This document shows, one piece after another, positions 41,341 to 50,809 of a DNA stretch of 64,000 bases. The notes beneath the pieces are model-generated. The model was not told the origin of the DNA. It saw only the letters and a program-made list of their open reading frames with translations, and did no database searches. The translations under genes were made by a program, and so were the position numbers. Location of the stretch: assembly GCF_002157875.1 (NCBI RefSeq), contig NZ_CP021376.1, forward strand, positions 2,312,501-2,376,500, read 5' to 3'. The first letter of the stretch is position 1; each line of letters starts with the position of its first letter. The DNA comes from Oceanisphaera avium (GTDB lineage: Bacteria; Pseudomonadota; Gammaproteobacteria; Enterobacterales; Aeromonadaceae).

Positions 41341-42876
41341 GTGATCAAGATCATGGTTTTTTTACTTTTTTTGCTGCTGCAGGTTGGGCCCTTAGCCGTC
41401 GCAGAATCTCGCGATGTGTCAAAAAATAAACCGCAATTAGCGACCAGTACGACAGTCAGTCAGGGTTTACATCGCCTTGCTGAGCAATCTGAGCGGCTTA
41501 AAGTGGTGAAGTTAGGTCAGTCTGCGGGAGGGCGCCCTATAGAAGCGGTGTTAGTCTCAGCGGATCCCGACTTTCTTAATCAGTCTGCGCCTCAAGCTAA
41601 TAAAGTCACTGTGATGTTGTTTGGTTCACAGCATGGCAACGAGCCTGCGGGTAGCGAAGCCTTAAGGCGATTAGTAAAGGAGTTTTCACAAAATCAACAC
41701 AGTGAACTCTTGACGCGACTTAATTTAGTGTTGGTGGTACTCGCTAATCCCGATGGTCGAGATCTAGCCTCTCGTTACAATGCCAATAAAGACAACACCA
41801 ATATTGATTATGTCGCGCTCGCTGCCGGTGAAACTCAATTACTGGTTGATGCGCTTCATGATTTTGATCCCGATGTAGTCTATGACGCTCACGAGTCTGG
41901 TATTTGGAAGCGCGTGCTCACCAAGCAACAAGGGTGGCTGACTGATGTAGAGGCGCAATTTGATATGGGCAACAACCCTAATATCGATATTAGATTGCAT
42001 CATTATACGGAGCAAAAGCTGCTGCCTATGTTAATTGAGCGCGTGAGTGAGGCAGGCTTACCGGCTAGTCGTTACCGAGGAGAAATTACTCAACTAGAAC
42101 AAAGTGTGGCTCGTGGTGGCTTAGGTATTACTAACTTGCGTAACTATGCGGCTTTACAAGGGCGAGTCTCTATCTTGGTCGAAAACCGCCTCGATAATAA
42201 ACAAGGTCATTATGATAGCCCGCGTAATATTGACGAGCGTATCCGTAAGCAGCACTTAAGCATGCTGACGATGTTGCAATTAGTCAGTGAAGAAGCTGAG
42301 CCATTATTAGCGGTGTCTCGTGCGGCGCGTAGTCACTGGCAATCCGGTACTCATGGCGAGCAAGAGCTAGTAATGAGTGTGGGCTTTGGCGTAAATGAAA
42401 GTGAGCCACAGGTAGAGATTCCCTTAGTTCGGTTAAGTGACGGTCAAAGTGCACTGCACACTTTTGCTAATCATGATGCCATTATCGCCAGCCAAGCCGT
42501 GGCTTTGCCTGCAGCCTATGCTATTACGCGAGAGCAAGCGCGCATGGCCACTTGGCTAGCGCGCCATCACATCGACTTTACGACTTTAACTAAGGCGCAA
42601 TCCTTTGCCGCGCAGCGCTTATCTATTACTAAGCTAAGTCCACCGCTAAATGTGCGCTCAGGAGTGCGAGAAAAAATACAGGCCACCGTTCACAGTGAGC
42701 CAAGCCAAGTGACTTTAAGCGCCGGTGATTTATTAGTGCCGATGGCGCAACCCTTAGCGCCGCTAGCGGCATTAATGTTAGACCCTCGCTCAGCCAATGC
42801 CCTCTATCAAGAGGCGTCGTGGCCATGGTTAGCGCTGGGTGAGTTTCCTGTATTCCCTATTTTAACGCCGCCTTAG
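41341..42876 (+). CDS. Secreted M14-family zinc carboxypeptidase
   Basis: About 511 aa from the GTG at 41341, which has GAGG five bases upstream and gives a signal peptide (MIKIMVFLLFLLLQVGPLAVA). An ATG at 41320 is possible but has no ribosome site. The M14 zinc motif HGNEPAGSEAL (HxxE, ~97-107), NPDGRDLASRYN and the third zinc ligand in YDAHESG are visible. It should remove C-terminal residues or cut peptidoglycan peptides in the periplasm. The last ~150 residues form an unassigned domain. A terminator follows. Confidence 0.83.
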   Translation: MIKIMVFLLFLLLQVGPLAVAESRDVSKNKPQLATSTTVSQGLHRLAEQSERLKVVKLGQSAGGRPIEAVLVSADPDFLNQSAPQANKVTVMLFGSQHGNEPAGSEALRRLVKEFSQNQHSELLTRLNLVLVVLANPDGRDLASRYNANKDNTNIDYVALAAGETQLLVDALHDFDPDVVYDAHESGIWKRVLTKQQGWLTDVEAQFDMGNNPNIDIRLHHYTEQKLLPMLIERVSEAGLPASRYRGEITQLEQSVARGGLGITNLRNYAALQGRVSILVENRLDNKQGHYDSPRNIDERIRKQHLSMLTMLQLVSEEAEPLLAVSRAARSHWQSGTHGEQELVMSVGFGVNESEPQVEIPLVRLSDGQSALHTFANHDAIIASQAVALPAAYAITREQARMATWLARHHIDFTTLTKAQSFAAQRLSITKLSPPLNVRSGVREKIQATVHSEPSQVTLSAGDLLVPMAQPLAPLAALMLDPRSANALYQEASWPWLALGEFPVFPILTPP

Positions 42877-42897
42877 TAGCGCCCTAAGCAACGCCAT

Positions 42898-42929
42898 AAA
42901 AAACCGCAGCCAGAGAGCTGCGGTTTTAG
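42898..42929 (+). terminator. Terminator of the M14 carboxypeptidase gene
   Basis: AAAACCGCAG / CTGCGGTTTT stem with T-rich tail, between convergent genes, so it can act in both directions. Confidence 0.8.
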
Positions 42930-42964
42930 AAAGTGTGCGCTTGATGACGCTTTTGCTTAAGGCC

Positions 42965-43357
42965 TTAAGAGAACGCCAACCAAGACCAAGGTGACTTGCT
43001 AAGAGCTGCACCATAAATATAAGCAAAAATAGCCAGTGACGCCACGGTAGCTACTACTCTTTGGCTTTGGGTCTTGCCGCGTTTAATCGCTATGGTGCCC
43101 ACGATAATATAGAGCACTAAACCAATGACTTTAGCGGTGAGCCAAGGACTGTTACCAAAAGGAATTTGATTGCTAAGTACTGCAAGCCATATCCCCATGG
43201 CTAACAATAAAGTATCCACAATATGGGGCAATATCTTAAGTAGCTTACTCTTAACGCGAGCCGGTGAAGGAACTGCTAGCCAAGCGCGCAGCATAAACAA
43301 CGTAATACTGATCAGCGCAAACATCATATGTGCGTGCTTAATCGCCACGTAAGGCAT
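42965..43357 (-). CDS. SirB family (SirB2-like) membrane protein
   Basis: 130 aa with four hydrophobic segments and the opening YVAIKHAHMMFALISITLFMLRAW typical of SirB2. The name comes from Salmonella invasion-regulator work, but the molecular role is unknown. Ribosome site TTGGAGTT precedes the ATG. Single gene. Confidence 0.85.
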   Translation of the reverse strand: MPYVAIKHAHMMFALISITLFMLRAWLAVPSPARVKSKLLKILPHIVDTLLLAMGIWLAVLSNQIPFGNSPWLTAKVIGLVLYIIVGTIAIKRGKTQSQRVVATVASLAIFAYIYGAALSKSPWSWLAFS

Positions 43358-43519
43358 AATAACTCCAAGAAAAACGAACGAGGGCGCTATGATAGCAGGA
43401 ACCGCTTTTAGGGCGAGATGAAATACTGTTTAGTATCAAGGTCAAGGCCTCCCAACTCGCTATAGTAACTCCTCATTATATTTTATTAGACATTATCGAT
43501 ATGAACCAAAGAGGTCATT

Positions 43520-43960
43520 ATGGCTAACACTTTCTCTTATGGTACTTTGCTGGGCCTATTTTCCAGCTTATTAGCCGCGCCAGTATTGGCGGCCTCCTTA
43601 ACCGTTTATAAATCTCCAAGCTGTGGCTGTTGTGAAGATTGGGTGAGCCACATGCAAGAAGAGGGTTTTGTGGTGAAAGTTATTGATCGCGATAATATGT
43701 TGCCGATTAAACAACAAGCCGAGGTTTCCCCAGCGCTTGCCTCTTGCCATACCGCATTTATAGAGGGCTATGTAATTGAAGGTCATGTACCGAGCGCAGA
43801 TGTGCGCCAACTCTTAGAAACAAAACCCCAGGTACGTGGGCTTACTATTCCTGGTATGCCACAAAGTGCGCCAGGCATGGATATTCCAGGCACGCCTTAT
43901 GAGGTGTTAAGTTTTGATGAGCAAGGGCAAACCCAAGTATTTAGTCGCTATGCAGGCTAA
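43520..43960 (+). CDS. DUF411 (CopG-like) secreted metal-binding protein
   Basis: 146 aa with a signal peptide ending near residue 24. The mature protein begins LTVYKSPSCGCCEDWVSHMQEEGF, whose CGCC motif is the putative copper site, and contains SCHTAFIEGYVIEGHVP and GLTIPGMPQSAPGMD. DUF411 proteins are often found with copper-resistance genes; none is adjacent. AGAGGTC precedes the ATG. A role in metal binding or redox is inferred. Confidence 0.87.
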   Translation: MANTFSYGTLLGLFSSLLAAPVLAASLTVYKSPSCGCCEDWVSHMQEEGFVVKVIDRDNMLPIKQQAEVSPALASCHTAFIEGYVIEGHVPSADVRQLLETKPQVRGLTIPGMPQSAPGMDIPGTPYEVLSFDEQGQTQVFSRYAG

Positions 43961-43973
43961 AAGATTGTAGCTG

Positions 43974-44318
43974 TTATTGGTTTGCATCGGGCTCAAAGGC
44001 AATAAAGCGAGTCCCTTTAATAATTAGGGTGCCCGTTTGCTCTGGCTCTAATTGCTCATAGATAAGCTGGCTTACCTGAAACTCTTGAGCCGGCGCATCT
44101 TCTAAGGGCCGAAAAGTGACATAGTAATTTACTCGAGGAGCGGGGGGCTCAGTCTGTTGCTTATGAGTTTGGCCCATAAACTCTCGATAATGTTTCTCTT
44201 GTACTAATACTGCCACGCTATGGGAGGCTTGGCGCTGATTAAACCAAAAGCTGCTCACTCGCCGCGCTAAAACAAAGATGGCAATGAGTATTATGCCCCA
44301 AAAAACGAATCTTCCCAT
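43974..44318 (-). CDS. DUF2500 family membrane-anchored protein
   Basis: 114 aa with one N-terminal membrane span (~4-20) and a soluble beta-rich domain, including VNYYVTFRPLEDAPAQEFQV and GTLIIKGTRFIAFE. Matches DUF2500 proteins of enterics (for example YhhM-like) in length and layout. Function unknown. Convergent with the DUF411 gene, 13 bp between stops. Confidence 0.78.
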   Translation of the reverse strand: MGRFVFWGIILIAIFVLARRVSSFWFNQRQASHSVAVLVQEKHYREFMGQTHKQQTEPPAPRVNYYVTFRPLEDAPAQEFQVSQLIYEQLEPEQTGTLIIKGTRFIAFEPDANQ

Positions 44319-44479
44319 TGAGCCCCTCTACTTATTGCGCCCCAGCCGCTAGCTTAAGTGTAACTTAGCGTTGAGGAGTTAACCTAAACTCGTTAACTTT
44401 ATATCACTCGCTAATGGTATTGCGCGCTTAGTGACATGCAAGACACGGCGTTGTTCTCGCTACTAACGGTAGGCTCTTT

Positions 44480-46297
44480 ATGCTAAATGCTTGGCTATGC
44501 GCTTTATTATTCTTCTTAAGCTGGCTGCCCGCTCCAGCAAGCGCTGGCTTACTTGATAATTATTTAAGTGAGTCATTAACCATTAGTGCAAGTGCAAAGC
44601 AGATCACCACGCCGGCTTGTGCAAAAGAGCGAGCGGTAGAGTTAAGTGTGGCGTTAATCGAGGGCCAGCTACAAGGCCATTTAGCAGAGCTAAGTGTAGA
44701 CTTAACCTGTACTAAGCCCAGATTAAAGCCCTATCTAGAGTCGGAGGGCACCTCTGGAGCGTCCATTTTATATGCCTTGCCGGCGCTGGAATTCACTATT
44801 GACCACCTGATCTTACATTTACCCGAAGGTCGCTTTAGTGGACCGGCGCGCCTTTCTCAGCAGCAGCAAACCTTTAAATTTACTTGGCAAAGTAACGCCG
44901 GCCCAAGCCAGCTCACTCTTGAGCCTAGTGCGTCGGGCTGGCGTTGGCAGGGAGCATTGCCCGGCGTCTTGGTGAGTACTCATTTAACTAAGCCGCTCAG
45001 CATCAAAGGCACTTGGCAGCCAACCCAGCCACTGACTACCACTGTTCAAGGTTCACTGCCCGCGCCCTTAGTGGGAAACTGGCAGCTAGCACTGGCTGGT
45101 GAACATACGCTTGAGGGTTGGCAGCTCTTACCCAAGACGCAGCTTAGTGTGGAGCGCTTAAGATGGAAAAACTTGAGCGTGAACCAACTTACCCTTACCC
45201 CACAACATAAGTTGGCGCTCAACAAACCTTGGCAACTTAACCTTAACTGGCAAGAAGCTTATTTGGGAAATCAAGTTTTACCGATCACCCGTGTGCAGCT
45301 AAGCAGTGCCAGTATGAGCGCAAAACAGGGAGCCATTCGTGCAAATTTAAATCCTCGCCTTCAGCTTACAGGGCAGTGGAACTTTAATAAGGGCTTGTCC
45401 TTAAAGGTGCCTAAGCAGGAGGTGGCGGCGATAGCGGCTTGGGAGTGGCTAGCACAGTGGCAGGCTTTGCCGGTGGGACTCGCTTTGCAAGCAGGACAGC
45501 TAGAGTTTGCGGCCAGTGCTTCTAACTTATTAGATGCAGCCACCCCGATTTTGGTCAGTAGCGAGCTTCGCCAAGGCCAGTTTAAATATCGAGATATGCT
45601 TGCCGAGTCTGTGAGTGCCAAAGTTAAATTAAACTGGAGCCAAGCGTTGGGCTGGCAAAGCCGTGGGCCACAAGCCTTAGCGGTAGAGAAACTTAATATA
45701 GGCGTGCCGATTACTGATATTCATGGCGCTTGGCGCTGGCAGCCAGACGGGATGTGGCTATTGGGACTCACCGCTAAAGTATTTGATGGCCATGTGGCCT
45801 TATCGCCCATGCTTATTAACACTTATCCGCAAGGAGAAGCGCACTTTAGTGATATTTCCCTAGAGAAGTTACTCAGTTATGCCAGTGTCGAGGGCTTAAG
45901 CGGCAGTGGTACGCTTAAAGGACGCCTGCCATTTAAGTATGATCAAGGGATGAGCGTGAACAATGGCCGAGCGAGCAGTCAAGATGGCTGGATTTCTTAT
46001 CAGGCCAGCGAGCAGCTCAAGGAAAATGGTGAGACTAATATCTCCTTAGGACTGACGTTAGGGCTGCTTAGTGACTTGCGCTATCATCACTTAACGGCGG
46101 ATATTTCCATGGCCAACACCGGTGAAGCGATAATAAATAGTCATTTAGAAGGGCAAGCGCCAGTTAAGGGCAAATTGCATCCTGTTAACTTAAATTATCA
46201 CCATCAAGAAAACCTGTTACAGTTGTTGGCAAGCTTGCGTTTTGCTGAAAACTTAACAGAAAGGCTGCCAGCTAATCTTCAGGGGGAGAGCGAGTAA
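44480..46297 (+). CDS. ydbH: YdbH family intermembrane bridge protein (short form)
   Basis: 605 aa with an N-terminal signal/anchor (cleavage after ASAG, ~23). The C-terminal half has the YdbH-type DUF (LNIGVPITDIHGAWRW, ..GHVALSPMLINTYPQGEAHFSDISLEKLL). E. coli YdbH has 879 aa, so this copy is about one third shorter, mainly in the N-terminal beta-groove region. YdbH is an AsmA-like protein that, with YnbE and YdbL, carries phospholipid between membranes. The stop of ydbH abuts the ynbE start. Confidence 0.85.
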   Translation: MLNAWLCALLFFLSWLPAPASAGLLDNYLSESLTISASAKQITTPACAKERAVELSVALIEGQLQGHLAELSVDLTCTKPRLKPYLESEGTSGASILYALPALEFTIDHLILHLPEGRFSGPARLSQQQQTFKFTWQSNAGPSQLTLEPSASGWRWQGALPGVLVSTHLTKPLSIKGTWQPTQPLTTTVQGSLPAPLVGNWQLALAGEHTLEGWQLLPKTQLSVERLRWKNLSVNQLTLTPQHKLALNKPWQLNLNWQEAYLGNQVLPITRVQLSSASMSAKQGAIRANLNPRLQLTGQWNFNKGLSLKVPKQEVAAIAAWEWLAQWQALPVGLALQAGQLEFAASASNLLDAATPILVSSELRQGQFKYRDMLAESVSAKVKLNWSQALGWQSRGPQALAVEKLNIGVPITDIHGAWRWQPDGMWLLGLTAKVFDGHVALSPMLINTYPQGEAHFSDISLEKLLSYASVEGLSGSGTLKGRLPFKYDQGMSVNNGRASSQDGWISYQASEQLKENGETNISLGLTLGLLSDLRYHHLTADISMANTGEAIINSHLEGQAPVKGKLHPVNLNYHHQENLLQLLASLRFAENLTERLPANLQGESE

Positions 46298-46480
46298 ATG
46301 ATAAAGTATACAGCCTTAATCGGTTTGTTATTGCTGAGTGCTTGCACGCCTCGGGTGGAGATAATGGTGCCAGATAAGCCCATTACCGTGAATTTAAATG
46401 TCAAAGTCGACCATGAGATTAGAGTGCGTGTCGACCGAGAGCTAGAGCAGCTATTTGAACAAGATAAAGACTTGTTCTAA
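46298..46480 (+). CDS. ynbE: YnbE family outer-membrane lipoprotein
   Basis: 60 aa lipoprotein with lipobox LSAC (Cys ~15). The body is a single beta-rich stretch (VEIMVPDKPITVNLNVKVDHEIRVRVDRELEQL) as in YnbE, which caps the YdbH bridge at the outer membrane. It follows ydbH with no gap and precedes ydbL by 9 bp. Confidence 0.93.
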   Translation: MIKYTALIGLLLLSACTPRVEIMVPDKPITVNLNVKVDHEIRVRVDRELEQLFEQDKDLF

Positions 46481-46489
46481 GGAGTCACT

Positions 46490-46804
46490 ATGCGTTGGTT
46501 AATGGTGTTATTTGCAGCGGCGCTGAGTTTTTCCGTATGGGCGCTCGACTTACAGCAAGCTAAACAGCAAGGCTTGGTAGGCGAACAATTAAATGGTTTG
46601 GTAGGGGTAGTGCAGGGTAGCAATGATGCTCAAGCGGTTGCCAATGATATTAACCGCAAGCGTTTAGCCAGTTACCAAGATATTGCTAAGCGTACCGGCA
46701 CTAGTTTAACGGTCGTTCAAAGCCGCGCCGGCCAATACAATATAGAGCGCACCCAAAGTGGCTACTATATTCAGCTCGCCGATGGAAGCTGGCGCAAGAA
46801 GTAG
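46490..46804 (+). CDS. ydbL: YdbL family periplasmic protein (DUF1318)
   Basis: 104 aa with a signal peptide (MRWLMVLFAAALSFSVWA). The mature part LDLQQAKQQGLVGEQLNGLVG...INRKRLASYQDIAKRTGTSLTVVQ is typical of YdbL. In E. coli YdbL acts as a chaperone-like factor for YdbH/YnbE. It is the last gene of the operon. Confidence 0.93.
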   Translation: MRWLMVLFAAALSFSVWALDLQQAKQQGLVGEQLNGLVGVVQGSNDAQAVANDINRKRLASYQDIAKRTGTSLTVVQSRAGQYNIERTQSGYYIQLADGSWRKK

Positions 46805-46947
46805 TTTAAATAAGCCAAGTGGTGGGGCTTAGTGTTAACAGTAGCCATACGCTAACCCCACCTGCACAGACCCAAGTCTGCTCTTTGACCAATGTCTTAT
46901 CCTCTTCACTTTTTACTGCTTACGCATCCAAATAAAAAGGCCTCTCT

Positions 46948-49023
46948 GTGTCTGTTACCCCGCCGTTTGCTAAAAAAATCCCCCATACTTTCAGTCATCA
47001 TCAAGACACGCGCCACGATCATTATCACTGGCTGCGTGATGACGAGCGATCTAATGCCGAGGTGTTGGCGCATCTTGAGCAAGAAAATGCGTATACCGAG
47101 CAAGTGTTAGCTCCTCAGAGCACACTGCAACACACCTTGTATCAAGAAATGACGGCCAGATTGCGCCCCGATGACAGCTCAGTGCCTTATTTAAAGAATG
47201 GCTATTGCTATCAAAGTCGGTATCAAGAAGGGTTGGAATATGCGCTTTTTGAGCGCTACCCCGAAGGTAAGCCTGAGCAAGTGGCGCTATTACTGGATGG
47301 TAATGCTCGTGCCCAAGGTGCGGATTATTACGAGCTTGCTCAAGTTGCGATAAGCCCAGATCAGCAGCTGTTAGCTTTTGCTGAGGATTTTATCTCGCGC
47401 CGCCATTATCAAATTCGCATTAAGTCGCTGCAAACGGGGGCACTTTTTGAGGAGGTGTTAGAAAATACCTCAGGGAACTTAGTGTGGGCGAATGATAATA
47501 AAACCTTGTTTTATGTTTATCAGGACCAAGACACGTTGTGGCCTTATCGGGTGTATCGCCACACGTTAGGCACAGCGCAAAGCCAAGATGTTTTAGTCTA
47601 TGAAGAAACGGATATGAGCTTTTATACCAGCCTTTATAAAAGTCGCTCTCAAGACTATATCATTATCGGTGGTTGGAGCACTTTAAGTAGTGAAATCAAC
47701 CTGTTATCGGCAAATTTTCCGCACCAAGCAACGCAACTCTTTTTAGCGCGTGAGCGTGAACATGAGTATGAAGTAGAGCACTTTCAAGACACTTTTTATA
47801 TCCGCTCTAATAAAGACGGTGCGAACTTTGGTCTATATGAAACCCCCACACTGACCACTGTTCCTAGCCAATGGCATACCAAAATCGCGCCGCGCAGCGA
47901 GGTATTGTTAGAGGGCTTTACACTATTTAATGACTGGTTAGTCGTAGAAGAGCGCAGCCAAGGCTTAACTCAGCTTCGTCAACTGCAGTTAGAAGGCGCT
48001 ATTGAGTATACGCTGCGTTTTGATGATCCTACCTATGTAACTTGGCTTGATATTAATGCCGATCCTCACAGCGTTTGGTTGCGTTACGGCTATTCATCCA
48101 TGACCCAACCCGTTACTCTTTATGAAATTAATCTGCACACTCAAGAGCGCCGCGAGCTTAAGCGCGACTACGCAGGCGAGCAGTTTAAGGCGAGTCATTA
48201 TTGTAGTGAGCGGCTGTGGGTAAGCGCAAGAGATGGGGTAAAAGTGCCCGTGTCTGTGGTGTACCGAGCGGACTTATTTAATAAAGCGGCTAACCAAAGC
48301 GCAGCTAAAGGTGCCAACCCCTTATTAATTTATGGCTATGGCGCTTATGGCGCCAGTATGGACTCAGACTTTAGTGCGGCGCGACTAAGTTTGTTAGATA
48401 GAGGCTTTGTCTACGCCATTGCTCATGTACGCGGCGGTGAAGAATTAGGACGTGATTGGTACGAGCAAGGCCGTTTGCTAAGCAAACTTAATAGTTTTAA
48501 TGATTTTATTGATGTAACCCAAGCCCTAACGGCGCAAGGCTATGGCGATAAAAATCGCGTGTATGCAAACGGCGCCAGTGCCGGTGGCTTATTGGTGGCT
48601 GGGGTACTTAATATGGCGCCGCAGCTTTATCATGGTGCTGTGGTAGCGGTGCCATTTGTCGATGTGGTAAGTACCATGTTAGATGAAACTATTCCGCTGA
48701 CCACAGGTGAGTTTGATGAGTGGGGCAATCCAGCACAGGCAACGTTTTATCACTACATTAAATCTTATAGTCCCTACGATCAGGTGCAGCCGCAGGCGTA
48801 TCCACATTTACTGGTAACCACAGGTTTACATGACTCACAAGTACAATATTGGGAACCGGCCAAGTGGGTAGCTAAGCTGCGTGAGTTAAAAACAGATAAT
48901 CACTTATTACTGCTGCACTGCGATATGACCACCGGTCACGGCGGTAAGTCTGGCCGCTTTGAGGCTTATCACGAGCTAGCGCGCGACTATGCCTTTTTGC
49001 TAACACTGGCTGCAAGCGCGTGA
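46948..49023 (+). CDS. ptrB: Oligopeptidase B (S9A serine peptidase)
   Basis: 691 aa. An N-terminal propeller (~1-400) is followed by an alpha/beta-hydrolase domain with nucleophile S544 in GASAGG, His664 in TTGHGGKSG and the ALAHVRGGEELGRDWY-type loop. It cleaves small peptides after Lys/Arg in the cytoplasm. The start is GTG with AAGG seven bases upstream; no signal peptide. It appears single-gene, and no hairpin terminator was seen before the repeat region at ~49053. Confidence 0.93.
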   Translation: MSVTPPFAKKIPHTFSHHQDTRHDHYHWLRDDERSNAEVLAHLEQENAYTEQVLAPQSTLQHTLYQEMTARLRPDDSSVPYLKNGYCYQSRYQEGLEYALFERYPEGKPEQVALLLDGNARAQGADYYELAQVAISPDQQLLAFAEDFISRRHYQIRIKSLQTGALFEEVLENTSGNLVWANDNKTLFYVYQDQDTLWPYRVYRHTLGTAQSQDVLVYEETDMSFYTSLYKSRSQDYIIIGGWSTLSSEINLLSANFPHQATQLFLAREREHEYEVEHFQDTFYIRSNKDGANFGLYETPTLTTVPSQWHTKIAPRSEVLLEGFTLFNDWLVVEERSQGLTQLRQLQLEGAIEYTLRFDDPTYVTWLDINADPHSVWLRYGYSSMTQPVTLYEINLHTQERRELKRDYAGEQFKASHYCSERLWVSARDGVKVPVSVVYRADLFNKAANQSAAKGANPLLIYGYGAYGASMDSDFSAARLSLLDRGFVYAIAHVRGGEELGRDWYEQGRLLSKLNSFNDFIDVTQALTAQGYGDKNRVYANGASAGGLLVAGVLNMAPQLYHGAVVAVPFVDVVSTMLDETIPLTTGEFDEWGNPAQATFYHYIKSYSPYDQVQPQAYPHLLVTTGLHDSQVQYWEPAKWVAKLRELKTDNHLLLLHCDMTTGHGGKSGRFEAYHELARDYAFLLTLAASA

Positions 49024-49052
49024 GGCGTAAATGGTGAGAGGACCAGACCGCC

Positions 49053-49117
49053 CGTCTTACGTTATCCGCCGTATGCGGTACGTCATCAGGCGTAAAGCGT
49101 ACGGCATACCGCGTTCT
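49053..49117. repeat. Copy B of the dispersed TACG-rich repeat
   Basis: It includes GCCGTATGCGGTACG, GGCGTAAAGCGTACGGC and ATACCGCG, which pair partly with each other. The core GCGTACGGC reappears near 63690. It lies between the ptrB and NSS-transporter stop codons and may act as a convergent hairpin. Confidence 0.45.
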
Positions 49118-49118
49118 G

Positions 49119-50465
49119 TTAATTAAATGACTGGATAATGACTACCAGCACTAATACCGGACAGATGAAACGTACATACCAAGGCCAAATTTTCCAAAAT
49201 AGACCTTGAGCCAGTTCCGGATTGCCTTCTTGCATCTCCTTTAACACCGCATTGCGCCGCCACACCCAGCCTGCATATAGCGTAATGCACAGACTCACTA
49301 AGGGCTGAGCATATTGAGTGGTCGCGGTGATCACTAAGCCAAACATGCTGGCAAAATTAAAGACGATCACCACGCTAAATAGCGTACAAATGGTGGTCAC
49401 TATCCAAGTCGCTTTTACTCGCGAGAGGGCGCTCGACTCCAATACTAAAGAAACAGGCGCTTCTAGCATCGAAATTGCCGACGTAAGCGCGGCCACTATC
49501 ATCAGCAGGAAAAAAGCTAATGCGATGGGATATTGAGCCGCACCCATAGTGTCGAATAAGGCAGGTAACACCGAAAAGACTAGGGTATCTGAGCTAAGTA
49601 AGCTGCCATCTTCTGCGAAAATGGTGACTCCATTATGCTGAGCCACATACATAGCAGGAATAATTAATAAACCGGCCATAAAAGCCACACTGGTATCGAG
49701 TAAGGTCACTTGCGCCGCTAAGGCGGGGATATTGGCTTGGCGATTTAAGTAAGAGCCATAAAGCATCATTACGGCTGCGCCTAATGATAGCGAGAAAAAG
49801 CTCTGGCCTAAGGCGCCAATCAGCACATTAGGGTTAAATACCCGAGAAAAATCCGGCACCAAATAGACTTTTAAACCTTCGCTCGCGCCTGGTTGTAGCA
49901 ACATATAGCCGGTCAGTAAGATCAGCATTAAAAACAATAACGGCATGAGTCGGGTAGACCACTTCTCTATGCCTTGCTCTAAGCCGCGACTCACCACATA
50001 CAAGCTCAGTAGCGCAAATAATAAAGTAAACACTAAGTTTCGCGAGGTTGAGAAGTCAGTTAACCAAGAGGCAGTCTCATTGGCACCCACCACATTAGCG
50101 ATGGGCGCTAAGGCATAGGCCATAAACCAACCGGAGACGATGGCATAAAAAGTAAAAATAAAACTGACCGTAATAATAGAAGCCAGTCCTACTAAGCCTG
50201 CGATAATACGACCGTTACCCGCAGCCGTCGTTTTTTGTAGAGCACGAAAGGGGTTCGCTTGACCATAGCGACCTATAGTGATCTCGGCGACCAGCATGGG
50301 GTAGCCTAATAGAAAAATAAATAATAAGTAAATAAGTAAAAAAGCGGCGCCGCCATTACTGGCCGCTTGAGTAGGAAAGCCCCAAATATTCCCCACTCCA
50401 ATAGCCGAACCAGCGGCAGCCATGACAAACCCGAGTTTGCTACTAAATTGCGCCCTTTTTTCCAC
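49119..50465 (-). CDS. Sodium-dependent transporter, NSS (SNF) family
   Basis: 448 aa with about 11-12 membrane spans. The first span carries GSAIGVGNIWGFP, the sodium/substrate site of LeuT-like transporters. It should import amino acids or a related solute with Na+; the substrate is not evident. A 325-bp region separates its start from fabR. GAGTAAG-type ribosome site before the ATG. Confidence 0.92.
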   Translation of the reverse strand: MEKRAQFSSKLGFVMAAAGSAIGVGNIWGFPTQAASNGGAAFLLIYLLFIFLLGYPMLVAEITIGRYGQANPFRALQKTTAAGNGRIIAGLVGLASIITVSFIFTFYAIVSGWFMAYALAPIANVVGANETASWLTDFSTSRNLVFTLLFALLSLYVVSRGLEQGIEKWSTRLMPLLFLMLILLTGYMLLQPGASEGLKVYLVPDFSRVFNPNVLIGALGQSFFSLSLGAAVMMLYGSYLNRQANIPALAAQVTLLDTSVAFMAGLLIIPAMYVAQHNGVTIFAEDGSLLSSDTLVFSVLPALFDTMGAAQYPIALAFFLLMIVAALTSAISMLEAPVSLVLESSALSRVKATWIVTTICTLFSVVIVFNFASMFGLVITATTQYAQPLVSLCITLYAGWVWRRNAVLKEMQEGNPELAQGLFWKIWPWYVRFICPVLVLVVIIQSFN

Positions 50466-50809
50466 TGCTTACTCCTGCTGCTCTGGGTGTTTTTATATTA
50501 TTTTTGATATTGCTCGGCTCACCTAACGCTTTATTCGTTGGCTCGTGCCGTCTACGCTAGGCAATATAGGGGAAACTGCGTCTTTTTTCAGGAAAATATC
50601 TGGCTGACCTTGTTGTAGGCGTGTCATTACTTTTTTAAAAAATAAGTGAGTTACGTCCAATACGATTAATTTGATTCAATCGAGGCCTTTAAATTGTCGC
50701 GCTCATTCTGTTCTGTTCTTAGTTAATCAAAAAGTGAGCAATCGGGGCTGACCGCGCGCCGACAAAGGGGTATGATCGGCGTCATTAATAGGTGAGATGT
50801 CGGTGTGTC
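50466..50809. other. Intergenic region between divergent NSS transporter and fabR
   Basis: About 340 bp holding promoters for both directions. The only one I can place is for fabR. No ORF, RNA or repeat was recognised. Confidence 0.4.
50748..50776 (+). promoter_or_regulatory. Predicted promoter of fabR-yijD
   Basis: CTGACC (50748) and TATGAT (50771) are separated by 17 bp, giving a start near 50783. Confidence 0.5.

Noticed and set aside
46805..46947. Hairpin-like pairing after ydbL
   Set aside because: GTGGGG and CCCCAC segments pair only loosely and no T-run follows, so no terminator is called.
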